Part shown: positions 5,541 to 12,428 of the stretch, in pieces
How positions within the stretch are numbered: position 1 is the stretch's first letter
Layout of the letters: each line of letters begins with the position of its first letter
Assembly: GCA_002386945.1 (NCBI GenBank)
Contig: DGKH01000016.1
Span: 3,049-15,476, forward strand
Direction: 5' to 3'
DNA length: 12,428 bases
From: Proteobacteria bacterium UBA4575
GTDB lineage: Bacteria; Pseudomonadota; Gammaproteobacteria; UBA4575
Program-made: the position numbers and the translations under genes
Notes under the pieces: generated by a model
Database searches by the model: none
Told to the model about the DNA's origin: nothing
Seen by the model: only the letters and a program-made list of their open reading frames with translations

Positions 5541-7502
5541 ATGATCCCAGAGATTGGCCATTTTGCCTTAGTCATGGCGCTCTGCTTAGCAATTGCGCAG
5601 GCGAGTATTCCATTGATTGGAGCCAGCACGAATAACGCGAATTGGATGGCAGTGGGACGTAGTACGGCTATCGGACAATTTTTATTCTTATTGCTAGCCT
5701 TTGTCTGCTTAGCCTATAGCTTTGTTGTGAATGACTTCTCGGTACTTTATGTCGCCAATAATTCGAATACTGCGTTACCTATTTACTATCGAATCTCTGC
5801 CGTTTGGGGCGCACATGAAGGCTCTCTATTGCTTTGGGTCTTAGCGCTAGCAGGTTGGGGATTTGCCGTTGCTATTTTCAGTCGCAGTCTGCCGCAAGAC
5901 CTATTGGCTCGTGTACTCAGTGTAATGGGTATGATCAGTATCGGCTTTTTATTGTTTACTCTAGCCACCTCAAATCCGTTTGACCGTCTGTTTCCAGCTG
6001 CATTACAAGGGCGAGATCTAAACCCTTTACTGCAAGATCCCGGTTTAGTCATTCACCCCCCGATGCTTTACATGGGCTACGTTGGTTTCTCTGTTGCCTT
6101 CGCCTTTGCCATCGCTGCTTTAATAAGTGGTGAAATGGATTCGGCTTGGGTGCGTTGGTCACGACCCTGGGCTAATCTTGCTTGGGTGTTCTTAACTATC
6201 GGTATCGCACTAGGCAGTTGGTGGGCCTATCAAGAGCTAGGTTGGGGCGGCTGGTGGTTTTGGGACCCGGTTGAGAATGCATCATTCATGCCTTGGTTGG
6301 CGGGCACCGCATTAATCCATTCATTGGCAGTGACAGAAAAACGTTCAACCTTTAAGAGCTGGACGATACTGCTGTCGATTATTGTGTTTTCTTTAAGCTT
6401 ATTAGGCACTTTCCTAGTTCGTTCTGGTGTCTTGGTGTCGGTGCATTCATTTGCTAGTGATCCTGCACGTGGTGTCTATATCTTAGGTTTCCTTGCGTTG
6501 GTTGTGGGTGGTTCGTTAACACTCTATGCCTGGCGGGCAATGCGTTTTTCCTCGACTAGTCAATATGAGATTGTCTCTAAAGAGACCATGTTGCTAGTGA
6601 ATAATGTGCTTTTGATCGTGGCCATGTTGACTATCTTGATCGGCACTCTGTACCCCTTGTTTGAAGATGCCTTAGGCATGCCAAAGTCATCGGTAGGCGC
6701 ACCTTATTTTGATGCAGTTTTTGTCCCTCTGATGTTGCCATTAATCTTTATGATGGCCCTTGGCCCAGTTGCTAAATGGCGACGTGAAAATCTGGGTGAG
6801 TTACTTAACCGACTCAAGGTATTAGCTGTTATAGCAATTGTTGTGGGGGCAGTGTTACCGCTGGCTATTTATGGCAACAATACGGTGATGACAGGCATTG
6901 GTATTGCTGCAGCAGCCTGGGTGATCTTAAGCTCGATCTATGCGGTTGTACGATTGGTTAATAAGCGGGATGCGAAAACACCATTATTAAAAGCCTATGC
7001 CAAGGTGCCTAAGGCTATGTATGGCATGCTCTTGGCTCATTTTGGTATGGGTATCTTTATTATCGGCGTAGTCTTCACTAGCTCCTTTAGTGATCAAGTA
7101 GAACAAGCAGTCAAGGTAGGCGAGAAGGTTAGTGTTGCAGGTTATGACTTCATTTTGGAAGGAGTGGGTCCAGTAAAAGGCCCTAACTACGACGCTATGC
7201 GTGGCTCGGTGCGGGTAGAGAAAAGTGAACAACTGCTAACAACATTATTACCTGAAAAACGTATTTATAACGTGCAACGTAATGCAATGACCGAGGCGAG
7301 TATTTACACCGGTGTCTTTGCTGATTTGTATGTGGCTTTAGGGGAACCCGTGACACAAGATAAATGGGGTCTGCGAGTATATTACCGACCATTTATTCAA
7401 TGGATCTGGATGGGTTGTTTGTTGATGTCCTTAGGTGGCATTGTTGGTGCACTAGACCGACGTTACCGTGCTCAGCGAAAAACAAAGCCAGTTAGCGCAT
7501 GA
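5541..7502 (+). CDS. ccmF: Cytochrome c heme lyase subunit CcmF
   Basis: CcmF is the large membrane subunit of the heme lyase. It takes heme from CcmE and, with CcmH and CcmI, joins it to CxxCH cysteines of apocytochromes. The 653 residues fit the family, with about 14-15 membrane spans. The WWD domain is GWGGWWFWDPVENASFMPW (234-252). His172 (IHPPMLYMGY), His260 (ALIHSL), His302 (VHSFASDP) and His500 (LLAHFGMG) match the four conserved heme-ligand histidines known from E. coli CcmF. A soluble periplasmic domain lies near 518-620, before the last span. The last bases overlap the ccmG start (ATGA). The gene is intact. Confidence 0.97.
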   Translation: MIPEIGHFALVMALCLAIAQASIPLIGASTNNANWMAVGRSTAIGQFLFLLLAFVCLAYSFVVNDFSVLYVANNSNTALPIYYRISAVWGAHEGSLLLWVLALAGWGFAVAIFSRSLPQDLLARVLSVMGMISIGFLLFTLATSNPFDRLFPAALQGRDLNPLLQDPGLVIHPPMLYMGYVGFSVAFAFAIAALISGEMDSAWVRWSRPWANLAWVFLTIGIALGSWWAYQELGWGGWWFWDPVENASFMPWLAGTALIHSLAVTEKRSTFKSWTILLSIIVFSLSLLGTFLVRSGVLVSVHSFASDPARGVYILGFLALVVGGSLTLYAWRAMRFSSTSQYEIVSKETMLLVNNVLLIVAMLTILIGTLYPLFEDALGMPKSSVGAPYFDAVFVPLMLPLIFMMALGPVAKWRRENLGELLNRLKVLAVIAIVVGAVLPLAIYGNNTVMTGIGIAAAAWVILSSIYAVVRLVNKRDAKTPLLKAYAKVPKAMYGMLLAHFGMGIFIIGVVFTSSFSDQVEQAVKVGEKVSVAGYDFILEGVGPVKGPNYDAMRGSVRVEKSEQLLTTLLPEKRIYNVQRNAMTEASIYTGVFADLYVALGEPVTQDKWGLRVYYRPFIQWIWMGCLLMSLGGIVGALDRRYRAQRKTKPVSA

Positions 7503-8032
7503 AGTCTCTAATCCCCGCTTTATTGTTCTTTGTTATTAGTGGTTTTCTCTTTGTTGGGCTATATAAAGACCCAACGTTAGTCTCATCACCCTTAGTTGGG
7601 AAATCAATCCCTAGCTTTAGTGCATCGACCCTGTTTTATCCCGATAAAAAAGTGACCCAAGCCGATTTAATCGGTGAAATTGCCTTAGTCAATGTTTGGG
7701 CTACTTGGTGTCCTGCTTGTAAGCATGAGCATCCAGATTTAGTTGCCTTGTCGGAGAAGACTGATATTCCGATCTATGGCTTGAACTACAAAGAAACCGA
7801 CAAGGCCGAAGCACGTGCTTGGCTACGTGATGAAGGCAATCCCTATGCTTTCTCTATCTCTGATGATGACGGGCGCATCGGTATTGATTTTGGTGTTTAT
7901 GGTGCACCAGAGACCTTTCTAATCGATGCTCAAGGTGTCATTCAGCATAAACGAGTCGGTGTAATGAACAATAAGATTTGGCAGCGTGATTTTTTGCCGA
8001 TTATTCAACGCTTACGTAGAGAAGCCCTATGA
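7499..8032 (+). CDS. ccmG: Thiol:disulfide interchange protein CcmG (DsbE)
   Basis: CcmG is a membrane-tethered thioredoxin-like reductant that keeps apocytochrome c heme-binding cysteines, or the CcmH disulfide, reduced. The 177-residue product has an N-terminal anchor (about 4-22). The thioredoxin fold carries the active site WCPAC (Cys71, Cys74) within NVWATWCPACKHEHP, and the cis-proline loop YGAPETFLID has Pro137. The GAPETF motif is characteristic of CcmG/DsbE. It overlaps ccmF and ccmH by four bases on each side, so translational coupling is likely. Confidence 0.95.
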   Translation: MKSLIPALLFFVISGFLFVGLYKDPTLVSSPLVGKSIPSFSASTLFYPDKKVTQADLIGEIALVNVWATWCPACKHEHPDLVALSEKTDIPIYGLNYKETDKAEARAWLRDEGNPYAFSISDDDGRIGIDFGVYGAPETFLIDAQGVIQHKRVGVMNNKIWQRDFLPIIQRLRREAL

Positions 8033-8478
8033 TCCGTGTTGTAAGCTTGCTGCTAGGCCTTTGGATCGGTGTTGCACAAGCACAGATCGTCAGCGTGGAA
8101 CCTGAGTATCAGGGGCGCTATAACGAGCTATTGCACGAGCTGCGTTGTTTGGTGTGTCAAAATCAGACACTGGCAGATTCTGGTTCTGGTTTGGCCGATG
8201 ACCTCAGGCTTGAGGTTAAACGCATGTTGGAAGAGGGCCTGAGTGACGAGCAAATATTTGCTTTCATGTCCGATCGTTATGGCGATTTTGTCTTATATAA
8301 TCCGCCAGTTAAACCGCGAACTTGGTTGCTTTGGTTTGGACCTTTTGTGTTGTTGATTGGTGGTCTTATAGGGATACGACAGGTGGTGCGAGCAAACAAT
8401 AAAACGGCTAAAAGCAGCACGCTGACAGAGTCCGAAAAGAAACAAGTAAACGCTGTAATACAAGATAGAGATGATTAA
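8029..8478 (+). CDS. ccmH: Cytochrome c maturation protein CcmH (thiol-oxidoreductase part)
   Basis: CcmH is a periplasmic, membrane-anchored oxidoreductase that presents or reduces apocytochrome cysteines at the heme lyase. The 149-residue product has a signal peptide ending near 19 (GVAQA), the family motif LRCLVCQNQ with Cys40 and Cys43, and a C-terminal span (about 98-116) followed by a short polar tail. This short form lacks the TPR part. The TPR part is encoded separately by the next gene, ccmI, whereas E. coli CcmH fuses both. Confidence 0.95.
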   Translation: MIRVVSLLLGLWIGVAQAQIVSVEPEYQGRYNELLHELRCLVCQNQTLADSGSGLADDLRLEVKRMLEEGLSDEQIFAFMSDRYGDFVLYNPPVKPRTWLLWFGPFVLLIGGLIGIRQVVRANNKTAKSSTLTESEKKQVNAVIQDRDD

Positions 8479-8481
8479 ACG

Positions 8482-9705
8482 ATGACATTGTTCTGGTTGG
8501 CTGCAGCCGCGATTACCCTAATCGGTTTGGGTTTTATTATTCTGCCTTTAATGCGACAGAAAGCATCTGCGCAGGTCTCACGCATGCAGGTGAATAAAGC
8601 CTTGTATGAAAGCAAATTAGAAGAGTTGCAGGCAGATCTTGAGCAGGGACTATTAGACCCCTCTGAATATCAACAGAGTGAGCAAGAATTGCAACGAAGT
8701 TTGCTCTCTGATGTAAAGGTTAGTGAGCGCTCTAGTGTGACTCAAAAGCGTAGTAATCTGGGCATGGTCGTATTACTTACGATTGCCTTGCCACTATCGG
8801 CTATCTTGCTCTATCAGCAATTCACTACTTATGTAGCGAATGATGAATATAACGAACAACAAAAGTTGGCGCAGCAGGCGCAGACTATTCAACAATCAAT
8901 AGAAGATCTAGAGCAACGTCTACAAGATAAGCCCGATGACTTGGAAGGCTGGAAAATACTGGGGCAGTCCTATGTCGTTATGCAGCAATTTAATAAGGCT
9001 GTAGGCGCCTATTCACAGGCGGCTGCATTAAGTGATTACTCTGATCCAGATCTATTGGTTTTACTTGCAGAAACCTCATCGTTTGCTAATGACGGTGTCT
9101 TTGGCACTATTGAGAATGCCTTGCTAGAGCAAGCGCTTGCGGTTAATCCTAAGCATGAGCGTGCACTTTGGTATGCGGGTTATGCAGCCTATAGTGAAGA
9201 TGATTACCAAGCTGCAGTAGCGTATTGGCAGACGTTATTAAGTCTAGTGCCTGCAGACAGAAACGATGTACGTGATTCGTTAAATAAGTTTGTTGCCGAT
9301 GCCCGAGAAAAGGCTGGCTTAGAGGCTGCGCCTGCAGAGCAGGCGGCATTGGCCCGTGTGCTGTATGTGCAAGTGACCGTCGCGCAAGAACTGGCTAAAA
9401 ACTATCAGGATAGCGATACCGTGTTTATTTATGCACGTGCGAAGAACGGACCTAAAATGCCATTATCTTTGGTTCGTGTACCACTGTCGGCCCTACCAAT
9501 TAAAGTCGAGCTGACGGAAGCAACCTCTATGTTGCCGAATATGAATCTCCGTAGTTTTGAACAGGTCGAAGTATTGGCAAGGATTTCTCCTAGTGGCCAA
9601 GCTATAAGCCAAGCTGGTGACTTAATCTCTGCAGCGGTTAGTGTTGATTTTAGCCAAGATAGTGAGCATGAGCTCGAAGTGTCAATTCAACGCGTAATCG
9701 AATAG
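8482..9705 (+). CDS. ccmI: Cytochrome c maturation TPR protein CcmI
   Basis: CcmI is the apocytochrome chaperone of the heme lyase, binding C-terminal helices of apocytochromes through tetratricopeptide repeats. The 407-residue product has two membrane spans (about 2-22 and 93-112) flanking a coiled-coil-like cytoplasmic loop rich in Glu, Gln and Leu (35-75). A TPR domain follows at about 150-260, with recognisable repeats such as DLEGWKILGQSYVVMQQFNK and a second around 224-255. A beta-rich periplasmic C-terminal domain occupies about 290-400. It starts 3 bases after ccmH. The order and domain layout make the call firm even though the sequence family is variable. Confidence 0.92.
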   Translation: MTLFWLAAAAITLIGLGFIILPLMRQKASAQVSRMQVNKALYESKLEELQADLEQGLLDPSEYQQSEQELQRSLLSDVKVSERSSVTQKRSNLGMVVLLTIALPLSAILLYQQFTTYVANDEYNEQQKLAQQAQTIQQSIEDLEQRLQDKPDDLEGWKILGQSYVVMQQFNKAVGAYSQAAALSDYSDPDLLVLLAETSSFANDGVFGTIENALLEQALAVNPKHERALWYAGYAAYSEDDYQAAVAYWQTLLSLVPADRNDVRDSLNKFVADAREKAGLEAAPAEQAALARVLYVQVTVAQELAKNYQDSDTVFIYARAKNGPKMPLSLVRVPLSALPIKVELTEATSMLPNMNLRSFEQVEVLARISPSGQAISQAGDLISAAVSVDFSQDSEHELEVSIQRVIE

Positions 9706-9720
9706 CAGTCATTTAGTTTG

Positions 9721-10554
9721 ATGGGATCCAAAATTAAGCCTATGTGTTTACGTTCACTAGTCTGTTTAGTCAGCCTCTTATATTGCAGTGGACTATTTGC
9801 TGAAGATAACTTTATCTTATTGCAATCAACTACCTCGACTAAAAACTCCGGTCTATATGATTATTTGATCCCTTTGTTTACTGCAGACACCGGCATTGAT
9901 GTGCGTGTGGTTGCGGTTGGCACTGGCCAGGCGTTGCGTAATGCACAGAATGGTGATGCCGATGTGCTTATCGTCCATGCCAAGTCGCGTGAAGAAAAGT
10001 TCATTATCGAAGGCTATGGTCTACAACGACATCAGTTCATGTATAACGATTTTGTTATCGTTGGGCCGACATCAGATCCAGCTGACGTGGCTAAATCTGA
10101 GACCGTAAAAGAATCACTGCAACGGATTGTTAAAGCCGGTAGTAGTTTTGTTTCACGCGGTGATGACAGTGGTACCCATACCAAAGAATTAGAGCTATGG
10201 CGTTCTGCAGGCCTAACGGTCAGTGATGCTAGCGGTGGCTGGTATAAGGAAGTCGGCGCTGGGATGGGGGCAACCTTGAATGCCTCGGTGGCGCTACAGG
10301 CCTATACCCTGAGTGATCGGGCTACTTGGCTGAATTTTGGTAATAAGAAAGACTATCGCTTACTGTTTGAAGGTGATCCACCCTTACATAATCAATATAG
10401 CGTGATTGTAGTTAATCCCGCACGTCATACTCACGTCAAATTGAAACTGGCACAGACCTTTGCCGATTGGTTACTTGCGGCTCGCGGGCAGCGGGCGATT
10501 GCAGGCTATCATATTGCTGGCGACCAACTATTCTTTCCAAACGCTAAGCAGTAA
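9721..10554 (+). CDS. tupA: Tungstate ABC transporter substrate-binding protein, TupA-like
   Basis: This is a periplasmic oxyanion-binding protein of the TupA family, which delivers tungstate (or molybdate) to a TupBC permease. The 277-residue product has a Sec signal ending near residue 27 (CSGLFA, then EDNF). It carries the ligand-site blocks QSTTSTKNSGL (35-45) and FVSRGDDSGTHTKELELW (143-160), and the GMGATLN...AYTLSDRATWL block (181-204). These fit TupA better than ModA or PstS. Cys22 is preceded by Tyr, so it is not a good lipobox. ATG 9721 is chosen; an internal ATG at 9742 would leave a shorter but usable signal. It lies 15 bases after ccmI and is probably cotranscribed with the ccm operon, which is unusual. 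No tupB or tupC follows, because the next gene is convergent. Specificity for tungstate over molybdate cannot be read from the sequence. Confidence 0.87.
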   Translation: MGSKIKPMCLRSLVCLVSLLYCSGLFAEDNFILLQSTTSTKNSGLYDYLIPLFTADTGIDVRVVAVGTGQALRNAQNGDADVLIVHAKSREEKFIIEGYGLQRHQFMYNDFVIVGPTSDPADVAKSETVKESLQRIVKAGSSFVSRGDDSGTHTKELELWRSAGLTVSDASGGWYKEVGAGMGATLNASVALQAYTLSDRATWLNFGNKKDYRLLFEGDPPLHNQYSVIVVNPARHTHVKLKLAQTFADWLLAARGQRAIAGYHIAGDQLFFPNAKQ

Positions 10555-10562
10555 TAAAGCGG

Positions 10563-11444
10563 TTATTCTTCCTTACCGTGCGTGACTAGTGCGCTATAGG
10601 CATCGATACGACGGTCGCGCATAAACGGCCAAAGGCGTCGCGTTGTCTCTGATTCAGCAAGGTCGATATCAATGACCTCGCTCTGTTCCTGATCCTGTGA
10701 GCAACGCAGTATGACCTGGCCCATGGTGTCGCAGGCAAAACTATTTCCCCAAAAATCGATTGCAGCGTCCTCGTTATCAGCATTCGCTAGTTCGCGTCCA
10801 ACACGATTAACACTGATCAGTGGTAGACCGTTAGCGATCGCATGTCCACGCTGCACCGTTTCCCAAGCATCACATTGACGCACCTTTTCAGCTTGATCAT
10901 CGCTGGGATCCCAGCCTATTGCAGTTGGATATATGAGCAATTCTGCACCCGCTAGCGCCATCAACCTTGCAGCCTCAGGAAACCATTGATCCCAGCAGAC
11001 TAAAACGCCTAGACGCCCAATACTGGTCTCTATTGGCTTGAATCCGGTGTCGCCAGGAGTGAAATAGTACTTCTCATAAAAGCCAGGGTCATCTGGTATA
11101 TGCATTTTGCGATAATGGCCTGCCAAGCTGCCATCGGATTCAATGACCAAAGCAGTATTATGATAAACACCGCTTTGACGGCGCTCAAAGATGGAGGCGA
11201 GTATGACCACTTTATGCTGTTTAGCGATCTGCGCTAAGGTATCGAAAGTAGGTCCTTGTAGGGCCTCTGCAAGATCAAAGTGTTGCGCCTGCTCGCTCTG
11301 ACAAAAGTACAGCGAGGTATGTAGTTCTGGCAGCACAATTAATTCAGCACCTAAGTCTGCAAGCTCTGCTATCTGACTAATCGAATGCTGTAGGTTTTGC
11401 TCACGCTCGGCTTGATTAGCTTGCTGAATGAATCCAATTTTCAT
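10563..11444 (-). CDS. aguB: N-carbamoylputrescine amidase
   Basis: AguB is a cytoplasmic nitrilase-superfamily hydrolase that converts N-carbamoylputrescine to putrescine, CO2 and ammonia. The 293-residue product shows the catalytic triad Glu40 (LPELHTS), Lys113 (YRKMHIPDDPGFYEKYYF) and Cys150 (VCWDQWFPEAARL). The DDPGFYEKYYFTPGD and CWDQWFPEAARLMALAGAELLIYPTAIG regions are those of the carbamoylputrescine branch rather than beta-ureidopropionase or a plain nitrilase. The ATG overlaps the aguA stop (ATGA), with a GGAAGG ribosome site inside the aguA end. It follows aguA, which makes its substrate. Its 3' end faces tupA with only 8 bases between. Confidence 0.95.
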   Translation of the reverse strand: MKIGFIQQANQAEREQNLQHSISQIAELADLGAELIVLPELHTSLYFCQSEQAQHFDLAEALQGPTFDTLAQIAKQHKVVILASIFERRQSGVYHNTALVIESDGSLAGHYRKMHIPDDPGFYEKYYFTPGDTGFKPIETSIGRLGVLVCWDQWFPEAARLMALAGAELLIYPTAIGWDPSDDQAEKVRQCDAWETVQRGHAIANGLPLISVNRVGRELANADNEDAAIDFWGNSFACDTMGQVILRCSQDQEQSEVIDIDLAESETTRRLWPFMRDRRIDAYSALVTHGKEE

Positions 11445-12428
11445 GTGCCTTCCATTTTAAAGAGGTCTGCTGTCAGGTGTAGTGTTGCGCAATGAATGCT
11501 ACCAAACTGTTCGATTAGTGCAGTCGCATCTATGCCGATAATTTTACGTTGTGGCAATAGCTGTTGAAATTGTGCCAGTACCGCGGCATCACTGGCTAGA
11601 TTATACAATGGCAATAATAAGGCATCGTTTATAAATAAAAAATTCAGATAACTAGCCGGTACGATGTTATTTGCTGCATTGTAAAGCGTTGTCGCTGTTG
11701 CATTCACTGCAGTCAATTGTAAGTCATGTGCTGCAGCTAGCCTTTTTAAATCCTGTTCCAGCTTGGCTAAAGTGACAGTGTCGGTATGTTTGGTCTGATG
11801 CGTCTTCGCATAGACAATATGCTTTTCGTCGATAAAGCGGGCGAGGGTGTCGATGTGACCACCAGTATCGTCACCAGTTAGGGCAGGGACATCAACCGAT
11901 AATGCTTGTTGTAGTGAAAATTGCTGACAGAGTTGTTGGCTTACTTGCTCTTCAGACAAGTTTAAGTGGGGATTATTGCGTAATACACAACGATAGTTAA
12001 ACAGCACTGTACCGGCGCCATTGAATTCTAAATTACCGCCCTCTAATGTCCACTGGCTAGGCGTTAGAGTCTCTGCCTGAATATTAAGGTATGGCGCTTT
12101 ATTGCTTGAGCATAACTGCTGATGGAAGTTTTCAGCAAAGGCTGCATCTAGGGCACAAGGATACTGATTGCCCCAAGCATTGAATTGCAGATCAAGGCCC
12201 TGTTTAGCAAAATACTGTGGGCCAAAGTCACGCACCCAGGTGTCATTTGTTTTAATCACGAAGATCGTTAGCTTATCTTCAGCTATAGCATGGCATTGGC
12301 CGCGTATGTGCTGCTGATGAGCTGCATCATAGGCAATAACAATAATCTGTTGATAGATCGCTATCTGTTCACAGAGACTACGATAGTGCCGCTCAATAGC
12401 ATTGTCCTGACTGCTGGCTAGGTAAGGT
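11441..12428 (-). CDS. aguA: Agmatine deiminase (N-terminus beyond window)
   Basis: AguA hydrolyses agmatine to N-carbamoylputrescine and ammonia, feeding AguB. The frame is open to the right edge, giving 328 visible codons. The true start lies outside, since no ATG occurs in the 56 codons upstream of the GTG at 12259, and family length suggests a few tens of residues are missing. Visible motifs in order are NDTWVRDFGP (substrate site, near 12230-12250), LEGGNLEFN (near 12030), GDDTGGHIDTLARF (near 11830-11870, containing the catalytic His) and GSIHCATLHL near the C-terminus, whose Cys (codon 11489-11491) is the expected nucleophile. The DDTGGHIDTLARF form resembles the agmatine deiminase branch known from Helicobacter more than the plant/Pseudomonas branch, as I recall those families. 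Peptidyl-arginine deiminase of the same fold is a remote alternative made unlikely by overlapping aguB. A GTG start at 12257-12259 would cut the substrate-binding region off from its N-terminal strand, so it is not the true start. Confidence 0.9.
   Translation of the reverse strand, partial: PYLASSQDNAIERHYRSLCEQIAIYQQIIVIAYDAAHQQHIRGQCHAIAEDKLTIFVIKTNDTWVRDFGPQYFAKQGLDLQFNAWGNQYPCALDAAFAENFHQQLCSSNKAPYLNIQAETLTPSQWTLEGGNLEFNGAGTVLFNYRCVLRNNPHLNLSEEQVSQQLCQQFSLQQALSVDVPALTGDDTGGHIDTLARFIDEKHIVYAKTHQTKHTDTVTLAKLEQDLKRLAAAHDLQLTAVNATATTLYNAANNIVPASYLNFLFINDALLLPLYNLASDAAVLAQFQQLLPQRKIIGIDATALIEQFGSIHCATLHLTADLFKMEGT

Noticed and set aside
7195..7392. Minus-strand open frames within ccmF (also 5786-6052 and 6987-7232) and within ccmI (9149-9349)
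   Set aside because: Compositional shadows of real genes on the other strand, with no family-like features.
9721..9801. Possible lipoprotein signal in TupA (Cys22)
   Set aside because: The residue before Cys is Tyr, which does not fit a lipobox. An ordinary signal peptidase I site follows (LFA, then ED).

Overview
The window looks like chromosomal DNA of a sulfur-oxidising gammaproteobacterium. This rests on a complete flavocytochrome c sulfide dehydrogenase pair (fccA, fccB), a full System I cytochrome c maturation operon in the ccmABCDEFGHI order usual for gammaproteobacteria, and closely spaced genes of moderate, mid-40s G+C by eye. Genus cannot be set from this sequence. There are no rRNA or tRNA genes, CRISPR arrays, insertion sequences or broken genes, and no gene-free stretch exceeds 150 bases.

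Region 1 (1-2718, minus strand) is a respiratory cluster read right to left. It holds a membrane-anchored NapC/NirT-type tetraheme cytochrome (2161-2718), then the diheme subunit fccA (1375-2031) and the flavoprotein subunit fccB (76-1359), closed by a rho-independent terminator (26-57). The 129-base gap before fccA carries a possible promoter and two 12-bp palindromic boxes 22 bp apart. A better promoter candidate lies in front of the tetraheme cytochrome gene.

Region 2 (2863-9705, plus strand, divergent from region 1) is ccmABCDEFGHI with gaps or overlaps of only a few bases. It includes ccmD (4918-5070), a 50-codon gene that is easily missed. CcmAB with CcmC load heme on CcmE, which hands it to the CcmF/CcmH/CcmI lyase, while CcmG and CcmH keep the apocytochrome CxxCH cysteines reduced. 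FccA and the tetraheme cytochrome next door carry six such motifs and depend on this machinery.

Region 3 (9721-10554, plus) is a tungstate-binding (TupA-like) periplasmic protein 15 bases behind ccmI, with no permease or ATPase gene in the window. Region 4 (10563-12428, minus, convergent) is aguB-aguA, the agmatine-to-putrescine pathway. aguA runs off the right edge and lacks its N-terminus.

Nothing here is clearly a new system. The most interesting points are the tetraheme cytochrome paired with sulfide dehydrogenase and no visible reductase partner, the tandem palindromes at the presumed fccA promoter, and the orphan TupA attached to the ccm operon.
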